Part shown: one piece after another, positions 34,707 through 43,211 of the stretch | How positions within the stretch are numbered: the stretch's first letter is position 1 | Layout of the letters: every line of letters begins with the position of its first letter | Assembly: GCA_035948415.1 (NCBI GenBank) | Contig: DASZJD010000055.1 | Location: forward strand, 43,496-107,495 | DNA: 64,000 nucleotides | From: Acidimicrobiia bacterium | GTDB taxonomy: Bacteria > Actinomycetota > Acidimicrobiia > IMCC26256 > PALSA-555 | Reading direction: 5' to 3' | Notes under the pieces: model-generated | Databases searched by the model: none | What the model was told of the DNA's origin: nothing | What the model saw: only the letters and a program-made list of their open reading frames with translations | Program-made: the position numbers and the translations under genes

Positions 34707-35524
34707 GCGGCCCGCGCGTGGTCGCGCACGAAGCCGTCGACGGCGTCGAACCACGCCGACGGGTTCTCGACCTGCGGCGAGTGCCCGGCGTCGGGGATCA
34801 CGACGAGGCGCGCGCGGGGGATGGCGTCGGCCATAGCGCGCGACGCGGCCAGGAACGTGGCGTCCTGCTCGCCGACGAGCACGAGGGTGGGGCAGCCGAG
34901 CGTGCGCAGGGCGTCGAGCTGGTTCGGCTGGCGGACGATCTCGGCCGCCAGCGCCATCCACATGTCGCGGCTCAGCGCCGCCCACTTGCGGTCGCAGAAC
35001 TCGCGGTAGCCGGGCCGCTCCGCGAGCAGCCGCCGGTACGCGGGTGTGCCGAGCGGGTCCATCTCGTCCTGGGCCGCCTTCAACGCCGCCATCCCCTGGG
35101 TGCGGGCGATCTCGACGCCGGCGTCGACGGTGGCGACGTCGACGCCGGGCGGGGGTCCCGGCGAGGTGTCCATGAGCACGAGGGCGTCGACGCGTCCGGG
35201 GTCGGCGAGGGCGAGGCGCCGGGCGACCATGCCCCCCATCGAGTGCCCGAGCAGGCGGAAGCGGCGCAGACCGAGCGCGTCGGCGACGGCGGCGGTGTCG
35301 GCGACCAGGCGGTCGAGCGAGTAGGCGGCCTCCCCGTGCGGATGGTCGCTCTCGCCGTGGCCGCGGTGGTCGAAGACGACCGCGGTGGCGTGCTCGGCGA
35401 GGCCCGGCACCTGGTCGGCGAAGTCCTCCTTGGCGCCACCGAAGCCGTGGACCAGCAGGAGCGGGGCCCCGTCGCCGGCGACCTCGACGGCCAGCCCGAC
35501 GCCGTCGTCCATCTCGATGCGCAT
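34703..35524 (-). CDS. Alpha/beta hydrolase
   Basis: 273 residues of the alpha/beta-hydrolase fold: oxyanion motif LLVHGFGG, DHRGHGES, nucleophile elbow LGHSMGGM (Ser ~95), acid in VLVGEQDAT and the catalytic His in DAGHSPQ. Co-transcribed with the ThDP enzyme (GTGA overlap). Substrate unknown; the pair could act on a C-C bond cleavage product. Confidence 0.88.
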   Translation of the reverse strand: MRIEMDDGVGLAVEVAGDGAPLLLVHGFGGAKEDFADQVPGLAEHATAVVFDHRGHGESDHPHGEAAYSLDRLVADTAAVADALGLRRFRLLGHSMGGMVARRLALADPGRVDALVLMDTSPGPPPGVDVATVDAGVEIARTQGMAALKAAQDEMDPLGTPAYRRLLAERPGYREFCDRKWAALSRDMWMALAAEIVRQPNQLDALRTLGCPTLVLVGEQDATFLAASRAMADAIPRARLVVIPDAGHSPQVENPSAWFDAVDGFVRDHARAA

Positions 35525-35578
35525 CCCCGCCTCCCGACGCTTCGGAGCCGACCAGCCGCCTCCTCGTAATGTACGGGG

Positions 35579-36568
35579 ATGGCGCTCCCCGACGCCGCTC
35601 CGCCGCGCCCCCGTGCGGGCTGGATGCGGGCGCTGCGGCTGGTCGTGAGCGCTGCGCTCCTGGCCGTGCTGGTGAGCAAGATCGACTTCGAGGACCTCGT
35701 CCCGGGCCACCGGAGCCTGCCCGGCGCGGTGGCGTTCCTGGTGGCCGGGATCCTGCTGATGGCGGCCAGCATCGTCTTGGCGGCCTGGCGCTGGCAGAAG
35801 GTCCTCGAGGCGTTCGACGCCTTCGTGCCGCTGCGCCGACTCACCTCCCACTACTTCGCGGGCCAGTTCGTCGGCAACGTGCTGCCGTCCACGATCGGCG
35901 GTGACGTGCTGCGCGTGAGCCGCGTCGCCGGCGACGTCGGCGCCCGGGACACGGCCCTGGCGTCGGTGGTGATCGAGCGGCTGACCGGTTTCGTGTCGTT
36001 GCCCCTGCTGATCCTCCTCGGGTTCCTCGCCCGCCCCGACCTGGTCGGGGAGCCGAACGCCTGGATCGCGCTGACGTGCGGGGCCGGCACGATCGGCGTC
36101 CTCGGCCTGATCCTCGTGCTCGCCGGCCATCCGAACCTGGCCGGCCGGTTCACGAACCACGAGAACTGGATGCGGTACGTGGGCATGGTCCACGTGGGCG
36201 TCGACCGGCTCCGCCGCACCCCCCGCCGGGCGACGGAGGTGCTCGTCGCCGCCGTCGCCCACCAGGTGGCGGTCGTGGCCGCGGTCTACTGCGCGGTGCA
36301 CACCGTCGGGCTGACGATCCCGAACGCGGCCGTCCTCGCGTACGTGCCCGCGGTCGCCATGGCCCAGGTGCTGCCGATCTCGGTGGGCGGCTTCGGGCTG
36401 CGGGAGGGCATGCTGGCGCTGCTGTTCCACCCGCTCGGCGCCGAGACGGGCGCGGCGGTCACGGTCGGGCTGCTCTGGTACGCCATGAACCTCATCGCCA
36501 GCCTCGGCGGCGCCCCCGCGTTCGCCATCGGCCAGCGACGGCACGTCCCGGTCGGAGGGAAGGCGTGA
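35579..36568 (+). CDS. Flippase-like membrane protein (LPG synthase TM / UPF0104)
   Basis: 329 residues, seven to eight membrane helices, with the signature AWRWQKVL and SHYFAGQFVGNVLPSTIGGDVLR of the lysylphosphatidylglycerol-synthase transmembrane family, and VPISVGGFGLRE-like QVLPISVGGFGLREG near the C-terminus. Stand-alone members are suspected lipid or lipid-linked-sugar translocators. Overlaps the PAP2 gene by GTGA, pointing to a shared envelope-lipid role. Confidence 0.85.
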   Translation: MALPDAAPPRPRAGWMRALRLVVSAALLAVLVSKIDFEDLVPGHRSLPGAVAFLVAGILLMAASIVLAAWRWQKVLEAFDAFVPLRRLTSHYFAGQFVGNVLPSTIGGDVLRVSRVAGDVGARDTALASVVIERLTGFVSLPLLILLGFLARPDLVGEPNAWIALTCGAGTIGVLGLILVLAGHPNLAGRFTNHENWMRYVGMVHVGVDRLRRTPRRATEVLVAAVAHQVAVVAAVYCAVHTVGLTIPNAAVLAYVPAVAMAQVLPISVGGFGLREGMLALLFHPLGAETGAAVTVGLLWYAMNLIASLGGAPAFAIGQRRHVPVGGKA

Positions 36569-37398
36569 CCGTCGCCCGGCCCGCCACCCGAGCGACGCGG
36601 TCGGCCGCGGCGGGCCGCCCGCGGCGGCTCCACCGGCGGCTCCCCGGCGCCCGGGTCCTCGCCAACGGCGCCGTCCTGTACTGGTGGGCGGAGGTGGCGT
36701 TCGTCGCCGTCTACTACGCCGTGTACTCGGCCATCCGGAACCTCAACGAGGGCACCACGGCCACGGCCCGCCACCACGCCCTGCAGATCATCGGCTTCCA
36801 GCGCGCGGTCGGGATCAACGCCGAGCACCAGCTCCAGCACTGGGCCCTCGGGTTCCGTCCCCTCATCATCATGTGCAACTACTTCTACGGGTCGCTGCAC
36901 TTCGTGGTCACCGCCGGCGTGCTGATCTACCTGTTCCACCGGTGGCGGGACGACTACCCGCTCTGGCGGAACACCCTCGCGGTCGCGACCGGCCTGGCCC
37001 TGATCGGGTTCATCTTCTACCCGCTCATGCCGCCGCGGCTGCTCCCGGAGCACTACGGGTTCGTCGACACCCTGGAGAAGGACCCCGCGTTCTGGTCGTT
37101 CAGCTCCGGCGCCGTGAACAAGGTGTCGAACCAGTTCGCGGCGATGCCGAGCGTCCACTGCGCCTGGGCGCTGTGGTGCGCCTGCGCGCTGGTCCCCCGG
37201 CTGCGCCGCCGCTGGGCCCAGGTCCTGGCCGCCGTCTACCCGGTCGTCACCGTGACCGCCATCGTCCTCACCGCCAACCACTACTTCGTCGACGCCCTGG
37301 CCGGCTTCGCCGTCTTCGGCATCGGGTACGTGGTCGCCCGCGCGACGACGCGCGCCGGCCGCCGACCCCAGGCCGCCGCTGCCGCCGGGCCGCCCTGA
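36565..37398 (+). CDS. PAP2-family phosphatase / inositolphosphotransferase-like membrane protein
   Basis: 277 residues, six helices, with the PAP2 motifs AMPSVHCAWA (motif 2, catalytic His) and ANHYFVDALAG (motif 3, His and Asp). The layout FYPLMPPRLLPE is typical of the actinobacterial inositol-phosphotransferase Aur1-like PAP2_3 group. Likely acts on a lipid phosphate at the outer membrane face. Coupled to the flippase-like gene. Confidence 0.85.
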   Translation: MTVARPATRATRSAAAGRPRRLHRRLPGARVLANGAVLYWWAEVAFVAVYYAVYSAIRNLNEGTTATARHHALQIIGFQRAVGINAEHQLQHWALGFRPLIIMCNYFYGSLHFVVTAGVLIYLFHRWRDDYPLWRNTLAVATGLALIGFIFYPLMPPRLLPEHYGFVDTLEKDPAFWSFSSGAVNKVSNQFAAMPSVHCAWALWCACALVPRLRRRWAQVLAAVYPVVTVTAIVLTANHYFVDALAGFAVFGIGYVVARATTRAGRRPQAAAAAGPP

Positions 37399-37404
37399 CC
37401 GGGC

Positions 37405-38145
37405 GTGGACCTCGACCACGTCGCGCTCGCCACCGTCGATGCGTCGGCTGCGATCGCCACCCTGGTCGGCGAGCTCGGCGCCACGGTGCTGTCCGGCGGC
37501 CAGTTCCCCGGGTTCCGCCCCGTGCAGCTCCGGGTGGGCGACGCCGACCGGGGGATGACGGTCGAGCTGCTCGAGCCGTGGGACGTCGCCGGCCGGGACT
37601 TCCTGGCCCGGTTCCTCGCCCGCCACGGCGACGGACCCCATCACCTGACGTTCAAGGTGGACGACCTCGACGAGGCGCTCGGGGCGCTCCGCGCGAGCGG
37701 CCGCAGCCCGGTCGGCGTCGACCGCTCCGATCCGACGTGGCTCGAGGCCTTCGTGGTGCCGGCGGAGGCGTTCGGCACGGTGGTGCAGCTGGCCCAGGCG
37801 GCCGAGCCGGGCGACTTCGCGGCCCGCTTCGCGCTCGTGGCCCGCGACGGGCCCCTCGCCGACCCGGCCTGGTGGCCGGCCCCGCCACCGCGCGCCGTCG
37901 TGCCGGCGCTGCTGCGGCGCGTGGTGCTGCGCACCCCGTCCCGGCGTGAGGCCCTGGCCTTCTTCGGCCGCCTGCTCGGCGGCCGTGAGGTCGGCGCGAC
38001 GGACGGCGCGACCGAGCTCGCCTGGCCGGGCGGCGCCCGCCTCCTCCTCGAGGACGGCGGTGGGCGGCCCGGGATCGATCGGCTCGAGCTGGTCGGGGCG
38101 GCGCCGGCCCGCACGGTCGCCGGCACCCGGGTCGTCGGGTCGTGA
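37405..38145 (+). CDS. VOC/glyoxalase-fold protein
   Basis: 246 residues with a VOC domain at the N-terminus (LDHVALATVD, VELLEPWD, GPHHLTFKVDDLDEAL) and a shorter second half that looks like a degenerate VOC repeat (residues ~170-240). Metal-ligand candidates His5 and Glu in VELLEP, and His in PHHLTF are present in the first half. Methylmalonyl-CoA epimerase and dioxygenases share the fold; the activity is not clear. GTG start. Confidence 0.72.
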   Translation: MDLDHVALATVDASAAIATLVGELGATVLSGGQFPGFRPVQLRVGDADRGMTVELLEPWDVAGRDFLARFLARHGDGPHHLTFKVDDLDEALGALRASGRSPVGVDRSDPTWLEAFVVPAEAFGTVVQLAQAAEPGDFAARFALVARDGPLADPAWWPAPPPRAVVPALLRRVVLRTPSRREALAFFGRLLGGREVGATDGATELAWPGGARLLLEDGGGRPGIDRLELVGAAPARTVAGTRVVGS

Positions 38146-38150
38146 AGGCG

Positions 38151-38420
38151 TCAGCTCCGACGCTGCCGGAGGCGACGGCGCTGCACGATGAGGCCGGCGA
38201 TGAACCCGAGCAGCGCGGGGAAGGCGATGACGAAGAAGACCGGGGTGGTCACCTGGGCGAAGACGAAGTCGATGCTGGTCGTCTCGGTGTTCACGAGCGC
38301 GAACACGAGCACGAGGACGAGGATGACGATGGCGACGACCTCGCGGGCGCTGGGCCGCCACGGCGGTTCGCCGCGCCCGGCGGCGGCCCAGTACTCATCG
38401 TCCCGCTGCTCGGCCATCAC
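38151..38420 (-). CDS. LapA-domain small membrane protein
   Basis: 89 residues with two membrane helices: VVAIVILVLVLVFALVNTE and TPVFFVIAFPALLGFIAG, the second ending in RRRLRQRR. The N-T-E-x-x-x-I-D-F pattern after the first helix is the LapA/DUF1049 signature. Such proteins help envelope lipid or polysaccharide assembly. Convergent with the VOC gene. Confidence 0.82.
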   Translation of the reverse strand: MMAEQRDDEYWAAAGRGEPPWRPSAREVVAIVILVLVLVFALVNTETTSIDFVFAQVTTPVFFVIAFPALLGFIAGLIVQRRRLRQRRS

Positions 38421-38442
38421 CGCTCCCGTCGTCGCGGGGATG

Positions 38443-39378
38443 TTACCGAGCGGTCCCGACGAGCGGCGGGGCCCCGACCACCATGGAGCGGATGTGGACG
38501 GGGCTCGCCGCGACGAGCCCTCGGACGCAGTCGCGCACGGCCCGGTCGGCGAGCGAGAGCGCCGAGTCGCGCGCGCTGACGAGAGCCAGGCGACGCGGCG
38601 GCACGTCGGCGAGCGGCACCGTGCGCACGCCGATCAGCTCGGTCGGGACCGCCGTCTCGGGGAGCACCGAGGCGCCGGCGCCGGCCGCGACGAGGTCGGC
38701 GATGAGCCGGATGCCCTCGACCTCGACCGTGACCGGCAGCGTCAGGCCGCGCGCGGCCGCGGCGTGCTCGACCTCGTCCCGCAGCGGGTTGACGCGCGGC
38801 GGCAGGACGAGCCCGTAGGTGGCGAGGGCGTCGAGGAGGACGGGGCCCGAGGGGAGCGGCGCGTCGACCGGGACCACCCCGACCAGGGCCTCCTCGAGGA
38901 GCGTCTCGGCGACCAGGCGGCGCTCGTGGACCGGCTCGGTGACGACGGCCTGGGCCAGCTCGCCGGCGAGCACCTCGGTGACGAGGCGCTCGGACGCGCC
39001 CTCGTTCACGCGCAGGCGGACGCCGGGGGCCCGGGCCCGGAGCTCGGTGACGAGGCGGGGCACGATCCAGCGGCTCGCGGTGCCGACGGTGCCGAAGCTG
39101 GCGTGGCCGGCCTCGAGGCCCTGCAGCATCGAGAGGTCGGCCCGAAGCGCCTCGAGCTCGCGCCGGACCCGGCGGGCGCGGTCGATGACGCGCTCGCCGC
39201 ACTCGGTCGGGGTGGCGCCGCGGCGGCCGCGGGTCAGCAGCTGGGCACCGAGCTCGGCCTCGAGCTGGCGGACCTGCTCCGAGACGTTCGACTGGACGGT
39301 GGCCAGGGCGTCGGCGGCGGCGGTGAAGGACCCCTGCTCGGCGATGGCGAGGACGGTGTCGAGGTGCCGGAGCTCCAC
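38443..39378 (-). CDS. LysR-family transcriptional regulator
   Basis: 311 residues: N-terminal winged helix-turn-helix (LRHLDTVLAIAEQGSFTAAA, then QSNVSEQVRQLEAELG) and a two-lobe effector domain (FGTVGTASRWIVPRLV, GAGASVLPETAVP). GTG start at 39378. The promoter region is shared with the Wbl gene 160 bases away on the other strand. Effector unknown. Confidence 0.92.
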   Translation of the reverse strand: MELRHLDTVLAIAEQGSFTAAADALATVQSNVSEQVRQLEAELGAQLLTRGRRGATPTECGERVIDRARRVRRELEALRADLSMLQGLEAGHASFGTVGTASRWIVPRLVTELRARAPGVRLRVNEGASERLVTEVLAGELAQAVVTEPVHERRLVAETLLEEALVGVVPVDAPLPSGPVLLDALATYGLVLPPRVNPLRDEVEHAAAARGLTLPVTVEVEGIRLIADLVAAGAGASVLPETAVPTELIGVRTVPLADVPPRRLALVSARDSALSLADRAVRDCVRGLVAASPVHIRSMVVGAPPLVGTAR

Positions 39379-39476
39379 GCCGCCACCGTAGCATCGCTGT
39401 ACTCGATGGTAATGATCAGTAGAGACTGTTGGACAGATTGCCGGGCCTCGGGCACGATGAAGGGGCAGACGCCGCT

Positions 39477-39506
39477 GGGAGCCGACCTCCCCCCGGGTCG
39501 GCTCCC
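39477..39506 (+). promoter_or_regulatory. Strong hairpin in the leader of the Wbl gene
   Basis: GGGAGCCGACC (39477-39487) and GGTCGGCTCCC (39496-39506) are perfect inverted repeats of 11 bp around TCCCCCCG. The hairpin ends 24 bases before the AAGGA ribosome site. It could be an attenuator, an RNA stabiliser or a protein-binding site. Confidence 0.55.
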
Positions 39507-39540
39507 CGGCACTGCGCCTGCCCCCTGGCAAAGGACGGCC

Positions 39541-39888
39541 TTGGCCCTCGACACGGTGTCGAACCTCATCTTCACCGGCCCGCTGACGTGGACCGCCGAG
39601 GCTGCCTGCACCGGCCAGACGAACCTCTTCTTCGCCCCGGCCGGCGAGCGCCCCGAGACCCGGGTGCTGCGCGAGCAGCGGGCGCGTGCGGTCTGCGAGG
39701 CCTGCCCGGCCCTCGGGCCGTGCCGCGAGTGGGCCCGCGAGCACCGCGAGTACGGCTACTGGGGCGGCGAGTCCGAGGAGGAGCGCGCCGCGGCCGGGTA
39801 CCGGGTCGACATGCCGGTCGGGCGCGTCGCCCGCTACCCGAAGGGCGACGGCCAGCCGGTGAAGCCCCGCGAGTCGCGCGTCGCCTGA
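39541..39888 (+). CDS. WhiB-like (Wbl) iron-sulfur transcription factor
   Basis: 115 residues from TTG 39541, chosen because AAGGA (39531-39535) stands five bases before it and gives a normal Wbl length. The four [4Fe-4S] cysteines are Cys23, Cys52, Cys55 and Cys61 (AVCEACPALGPC), followed by the GYWGG turn and a basic C-terminal segment. Wbl proteins bind sigma-A and respond to redox or NO. A longer frame from ATG 39457 would swallow the leader hairpin and adds no conserved sequence. The class within Wbl is not determined. Confidence 0.88.
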   Translation: MALDTVSNLIFTGPLTWTAEAACTGQTNLFFAPAGERPETRVLREQRARAVCEACPALGPCREWAREHREYGYWGGESEEERAAAGYRVDMPVGRVARYPKGDGQPVKPRESRVA

Positions 39889-39942
39889 GCGCGGGCGCGC
39901 CCCGCCGCCCGTGCGGGCCCGTCATCACTAACCTCGCCCGGC

Positions 39943-40986
39943 GTGCCGCCCGAGGGTGTCGACGTGGCCGCGCTCCGACCCTGGTTCGCCGCGCACGTCG
40001 AGGGCGCGAGCGGCGCGCCCCTCGAGGCCGAGCTCATCGCCGGGGGGCGCTCGAATCTCACCTACGTGATCAGCGACAGCGCCCGCTCCTGGGTGCTCCG
40101 CCGGCCGCCGCTCGGGCACGTGGTCGAGACCGCGCACGACATGCGCCGCGAGTTCCGGGTGCTGTCAGCCCTGGCCGGCACCGAGGTGCCGGTCCCCCAG
40201 GTCCTCGCCTTCGGTGACGACGCCGCGCTGATCGGGGCGCCCTTCTACGTGATGGAGCGCGTCGAGGGCCGCATCCTGCGGACCAAGGAGGAGATGGCGA
40301 CCCTCGATCCCGCCGAGGCGCGCGCCTGCTCCGAGGCCCTGGTCGACGTGCTGGCGGCGCTGCACTCGGTGGACTACGAGGCCGTGGGCCTGGCCGACTT
40401 CGGACGGCCCGACGGGTTCTTGGCCCGCAACGTGGCGCGATGGGGCAAGCAGTGGCAGGCCAACAAGACGCGCGAGCTGCCGGCGCTCGACGAGCTCGGT
40501 CGCCGGCTCGACGCCGCGCTGCCCGGCTCCGGTCCCCCGGCCGTCGTGCACGGCGACTACCGGCTCGACAACACGATGCTCGCCCAAGGCGACCCGGGGC
40601 GGATCGCGGCGGTGCTCGACTGGGAGATGTCGACGCTCGGCGACCCGCTCACCGACGTGGGGCTCCTCCTCGTGTACTGGGGCGGCGACGAGCACCTGGC
40701 CACGCTGTCGGCCCAGGGGGTCGGGGACATCCCCGGCTTCCTCTCCCGCGACGAGATCGTCACCCGGTACGCCGAGCGCTCGGGACGCGACGTCGAGCAC
40801 CTCACGTTCTACGTGGTCTTCGCCATGTACAAGCTGGCGATCATCGTGGAGGGGATCCAGGCCCGGTTCCTGATGGGCAAGACGCTCGGCGACGGGTTCG
40901 CCGACATGGGCGCCACCGTCACGAACCTCGCCGAGCAGGGCCTGGCCCTCGCCGACGCCTCCGACGACGCCGCGCTAGGAGGGTGA
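39943..40986 (+). CDS. Phosphotransferase-family protein (APH fold, ACAD10/11-type)
   Basis: 347 residues with an aminoglycoside-phosphotransferase kinase fold: SNLTYVI for nucleotide binding, VHGDYRLDN as the catalytic loop and DWEMSTLGDPL as the metal motif. This form accompanies acyl-CoA dehydrogenases (as the N-terminal part of human ACAD10/11) and may phosphorylate 4-hydroxyacyl-CoAs. No acyl-CoA dehydrogenase is adjacent; one lies 12.6 kb away. GTG start. Confidence 0.86.
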   Translation: MPPEGVDVAALRPWFAAHVEGASGAPLEAELIAGGRSNLTYVISDSARSWVLRRPPLGHVVETAHDMRREFRVLSALAGTEVPVPQVLAFGDDAALIGAPFYVMERVEGRILRTKEEMATLDPAEARACSEALVDVLAALHSVDYEAVGLADFGRPDGFLARNVARWGKQWQANKTRELPALDELGRRLDAALPGSGPPAVVHGDYRLDNTMLAQGDPGRIAAVLDWEMSTLGDPLTDVGLLLVYWGGDEHLATLSAQGVGDIPGFLSRDEIVTRYAERSGRDVEHLTFYVVFAMYKLAIIVEGIQARFLMGKTLGDGFADMGATVTNLAEQGLALADASDDAALGG

Positions 40987-41030
40987 GTCGCACGCCGCCA
41001 CCTGGTACTCGGTGACCGAGGCGCGGGCCA

Positions 41031-41819
41031 TCAGACGTGGCGGCTGATGAACCCGCGGCGCCGGAACGTGGCGAGCATCCGGGTGAGGAACCACACCGAG
41101 GCGACGCCGACCGCGACCGCGCCGACCGCGCCGAGGCCGACCTGGTCCCACGGCAGCGGGTGCCCGACGACGACGGCCCGCGCGGCCGCGAACACGTGGG
41201 TTGTAGGCAGGGCCTGCGCCACGGGCTGCAGGGCACCCGGGAGCGCGCTCACGGGGTAGAAGATGCCGGACATCGGCAGCAGGAAGGCGATGAAGCCCCA
41301 GGTGAGGATCTCGGCCCCCTGCCCGACGCGCAGGATGAGCCCGATCACCACGAGCGCCACCGACCAGCCGACGGCGAGCAGGATCACCACGAGTGGGACG
41401 AGCGCGAGGCCCAGCGTCGTGATGTCGAAGGCGAAGAGGGCCAGCGCCACCAGCGCGACGACCGTGACCCCGATCGCGAGGCGCGCCAGCCCGAACAGGA
41501 CCACGCCGGCCCCGTACTCGAGCTCCGTCAGCGGCGTCACCATGAGGTTCAGCAGGTTGCGCGACCAGGTCTCCTCGAGGAAGCCGGTGGCGAGGCTGAT
41601 CTCGGCCTGAAACACCACGTGGAAGAGCACGATCCCCGCGAGCAGGAACGCGGCGCTGGCGGCGGCGGTCCCGTGCTGCCGCCCGAAGTACACGCCGATG
41701 GCGCCGAAGAGGATGGCGTCGACGACCGGCCACACGATGACGTCGAACCAGCGTTGCGGGGCGCGCCGCAGCACGAAGCTCTGGCGACGGGCGATGGCAC
41801 GGACCCGCTGGGCTCGCAT
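41031..41819 (-). CDS. ABC-2 type transporter permease
   Basis: 262 residues with six helices and the ABC-2 family region LLPMSGIFYPVSALP. The cytoplasmic N-terminus (RRQSFVLRRAPQRWFD) is typical. ATG 41819 overlaps the stop of the ATPase gene (TGATG). Together they form an exporter unrelated in detail to the one at 13-15 kb. Substrate unknown. Confidence 0.87.
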   Translation of the reverse strand: MRAQRVRAIARRQSFVLRRAPQRWFDVIVWPVVDAILFGAIGVYFGRQHGTAAASAAFLLAGIVLFHVVFQAEISLATGFLEETWSRNLLNLMVTPLTELEYGAGVVLFGLARLAIGVTVVALVALALFAFDITTLGLALVPLVVILLAVGWSVALVVIGLILRVGQGAEILTWGFIAFLLPMSGIFYPVSALPGALQPVAQALPTTHVFAAARAVVVGHPLPWDQVGLGAVGAVAVGVASVWFLTRMLATFRRRGFISRHV

Positions 41820-42586
41820 CACGACACCGCCCGGGCGTCGCTGATCGGCTCGGTCCCGCCCTCGGCGAGGTGCAGGAACACGCCTTCGAGGTCGGTGCGC
41901 CCGAACCGGGCCGCGACCGCGTCCGGCGGTCCGTCGGCCACCACCCGGCCGCCGGCGACGAACACGACGCGCGTGCAGAGGCGCTCGACCTCCTGCATGT
42001 TGTGGCTCGTGACGAGCAGCGCGGTGCCGTCCTCGGCGCAGAGCCGCTCGAGCCCGCTGCGGACCCGGTGCGCGACGTCGGGGTCGAGGGACGCCGTCGG
42101 CTCGTCGAGCACGAGCAGCCGGGGCTGGTGGAGCGTCGCCTTCACGATCCCGATCAGGGTCCGCTGCCCGGACGACAGCTCGTTGCCCATGACGGTCCCG
42201 AGCGACGCGACCCGGAACCGCTCGAGGCCCCGCGCCACCGCCTGCCGCCCGTCGACGATGCCGTAGAGGTCGGCGAACAGCTCGAGGAACTCGCGGACCC
42301 GCAGCCGCTCCGGCAGGGGCAGGTAGCCGGCGGCGAAGCCGACCTGCTCCATCGCCGCGCTCCGCTGGCCGGGCAGCCGTCGGCCCACGACCTCCACCTC
42401 GCCCGCGTCCGGCGTGATCACCCCGAGCACCATCAGCAGCGTCGTGGTCTTCCCCGCCCCGTTGGGCCCGAGGAGCGCGACCCGCTCACCGCCGCCGACC
42501 CGGAGGTCGACGCCGTCGACGGCACGTACCCGTCGGAACTGCTTGACGAGGCCGCGCGCGGAGAGGACGGCCTCGGACTCGGACAT
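41819..42586 (-). CDS. ABC transporter ATP-binding protein
   Basis: 255 residues from ATG 42586: Walker A LLGPNGAGKTT, signature NELSSGQRTLIGI (LSSGQ), Walker B LLVLDEPTASLDP and switch His in VTSHNMQEVE. The same frame stays open upstream into the remains of crcB, but the sequence before MSESEAVLS belongs to that other family, so the start at 42586 is right. Forms an exporter with the downstream permease. Confidence 0.92.
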   Translation of the reverse strand: MSESEAVLSARGLVKQFRRVRAVDGVDLRVGGGERVALLGPNGAGKTTTLLMVLGVITPDAGEVEVVGRRLPGQRSAAMEQVGFAAGYLPLPERLRVREFLELFADLYGIVDGRQAVARGLERFRVASLGTVMGNELSSGQRTLIGIVKATLHQPRLLVLDEPTASLDPDVAHRVRSGLERLCAEDGTALLVTSHNMQEVERLCTRVVFVAGGRVVADGPPDAVAARFGRTDLEGVFLHLAEGGTEPISDARAVS

Positions 42587-42659
42587 CCCGCCAGTGTCGC
42601 AGACGCCCGCCACCCGGACGCTCGCGTTTCCGGCCGCGGCTCCACGGTCGGTCGCGACC

Positions 42660-42950
42660 CGCCCTCGATCGGCGAGACGGACGGCGTCCACCATCCACGT
42701 CGAGAACGTGGTGAGGCCGCCGCACACCCCGACGCTCAGCCGCGACCGGACCCAGCGCGTCGGCGCCCAGCGCTCGGGCGCCAACGTGGTGACGAGCCCG
42801 AGTCCGAGGCGCCAACCACGTTGACGATGAACACGGCCCACGGGAAGGCGCCCGCGCGGGCGGGCATCGCGACGGAGAGCTTCGTAGCGGCCGAGCGCCC
42901 CCAGCCCCGCCGCCGACCGCCACCGCCATCAGCACGTCGAGCCACGGGCC
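42660..42950 (-). pseudogene. crcB: crcB/Fluc fluoride channel pseudogene, several frameshifts
   Basis: Pieces of a CrcB channel appear in order but in shifting frames: VLMAVAVGGGAG from 42935, ALGRYEAL from 42898, GAFPWAVFIVNVVGA from 42852, and LGLGLVTTLAPERW to VCGGLTTFSTWMVDAV from 42808. These are the conserved first-, second- and third-helix elements of the family (including GGxTTFST). Frames change at least three times and the fourth helix is missing, so this is a decayed gene rather than one sequencing slip. The 260 bases from 42951 to 43211 hold nothing recognisable. Confidence 0.8.
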
Positions 42951-43211
42951 GCGCCGGTGACGCCGACCCCCAGGTGTGCCGTCGACACCGGCGTCGCCGG
43001 GTCGGCGGGCGGCACGTCTCGCCCCGGGGTGTCGAGGCCGTGCTTCGGACGGAGCTCGCCTCGCATCAGGGCCTTCCCCGCGTCGCCGGGTCCGGTCAGG
43101 ACCCATCAGCCCGGCACGGTCACCAGCCGGGCGGTTTCGACGAGCTCCATCGCCGCGTCGCAGGCCACCTGCCAGCATGGCGGCCGGCGATCGTCGCGGA
43201 GGGGAGGCCCG

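Noticed and set aside
39457..39888. Longer Wbl protein starting at ATG 39457
   Set aside because: No ribosome site, unusual length, and the extra codons cover a perfect hairpin; the AAGGA-TTG start is better.
42587..42841. N-terminal extension of the ABC ATPase
   Set aside because: The upstream part of the same frame is CrcB-like (GGLTTFST), so it belongs to the pseudogene, not the ATPase.
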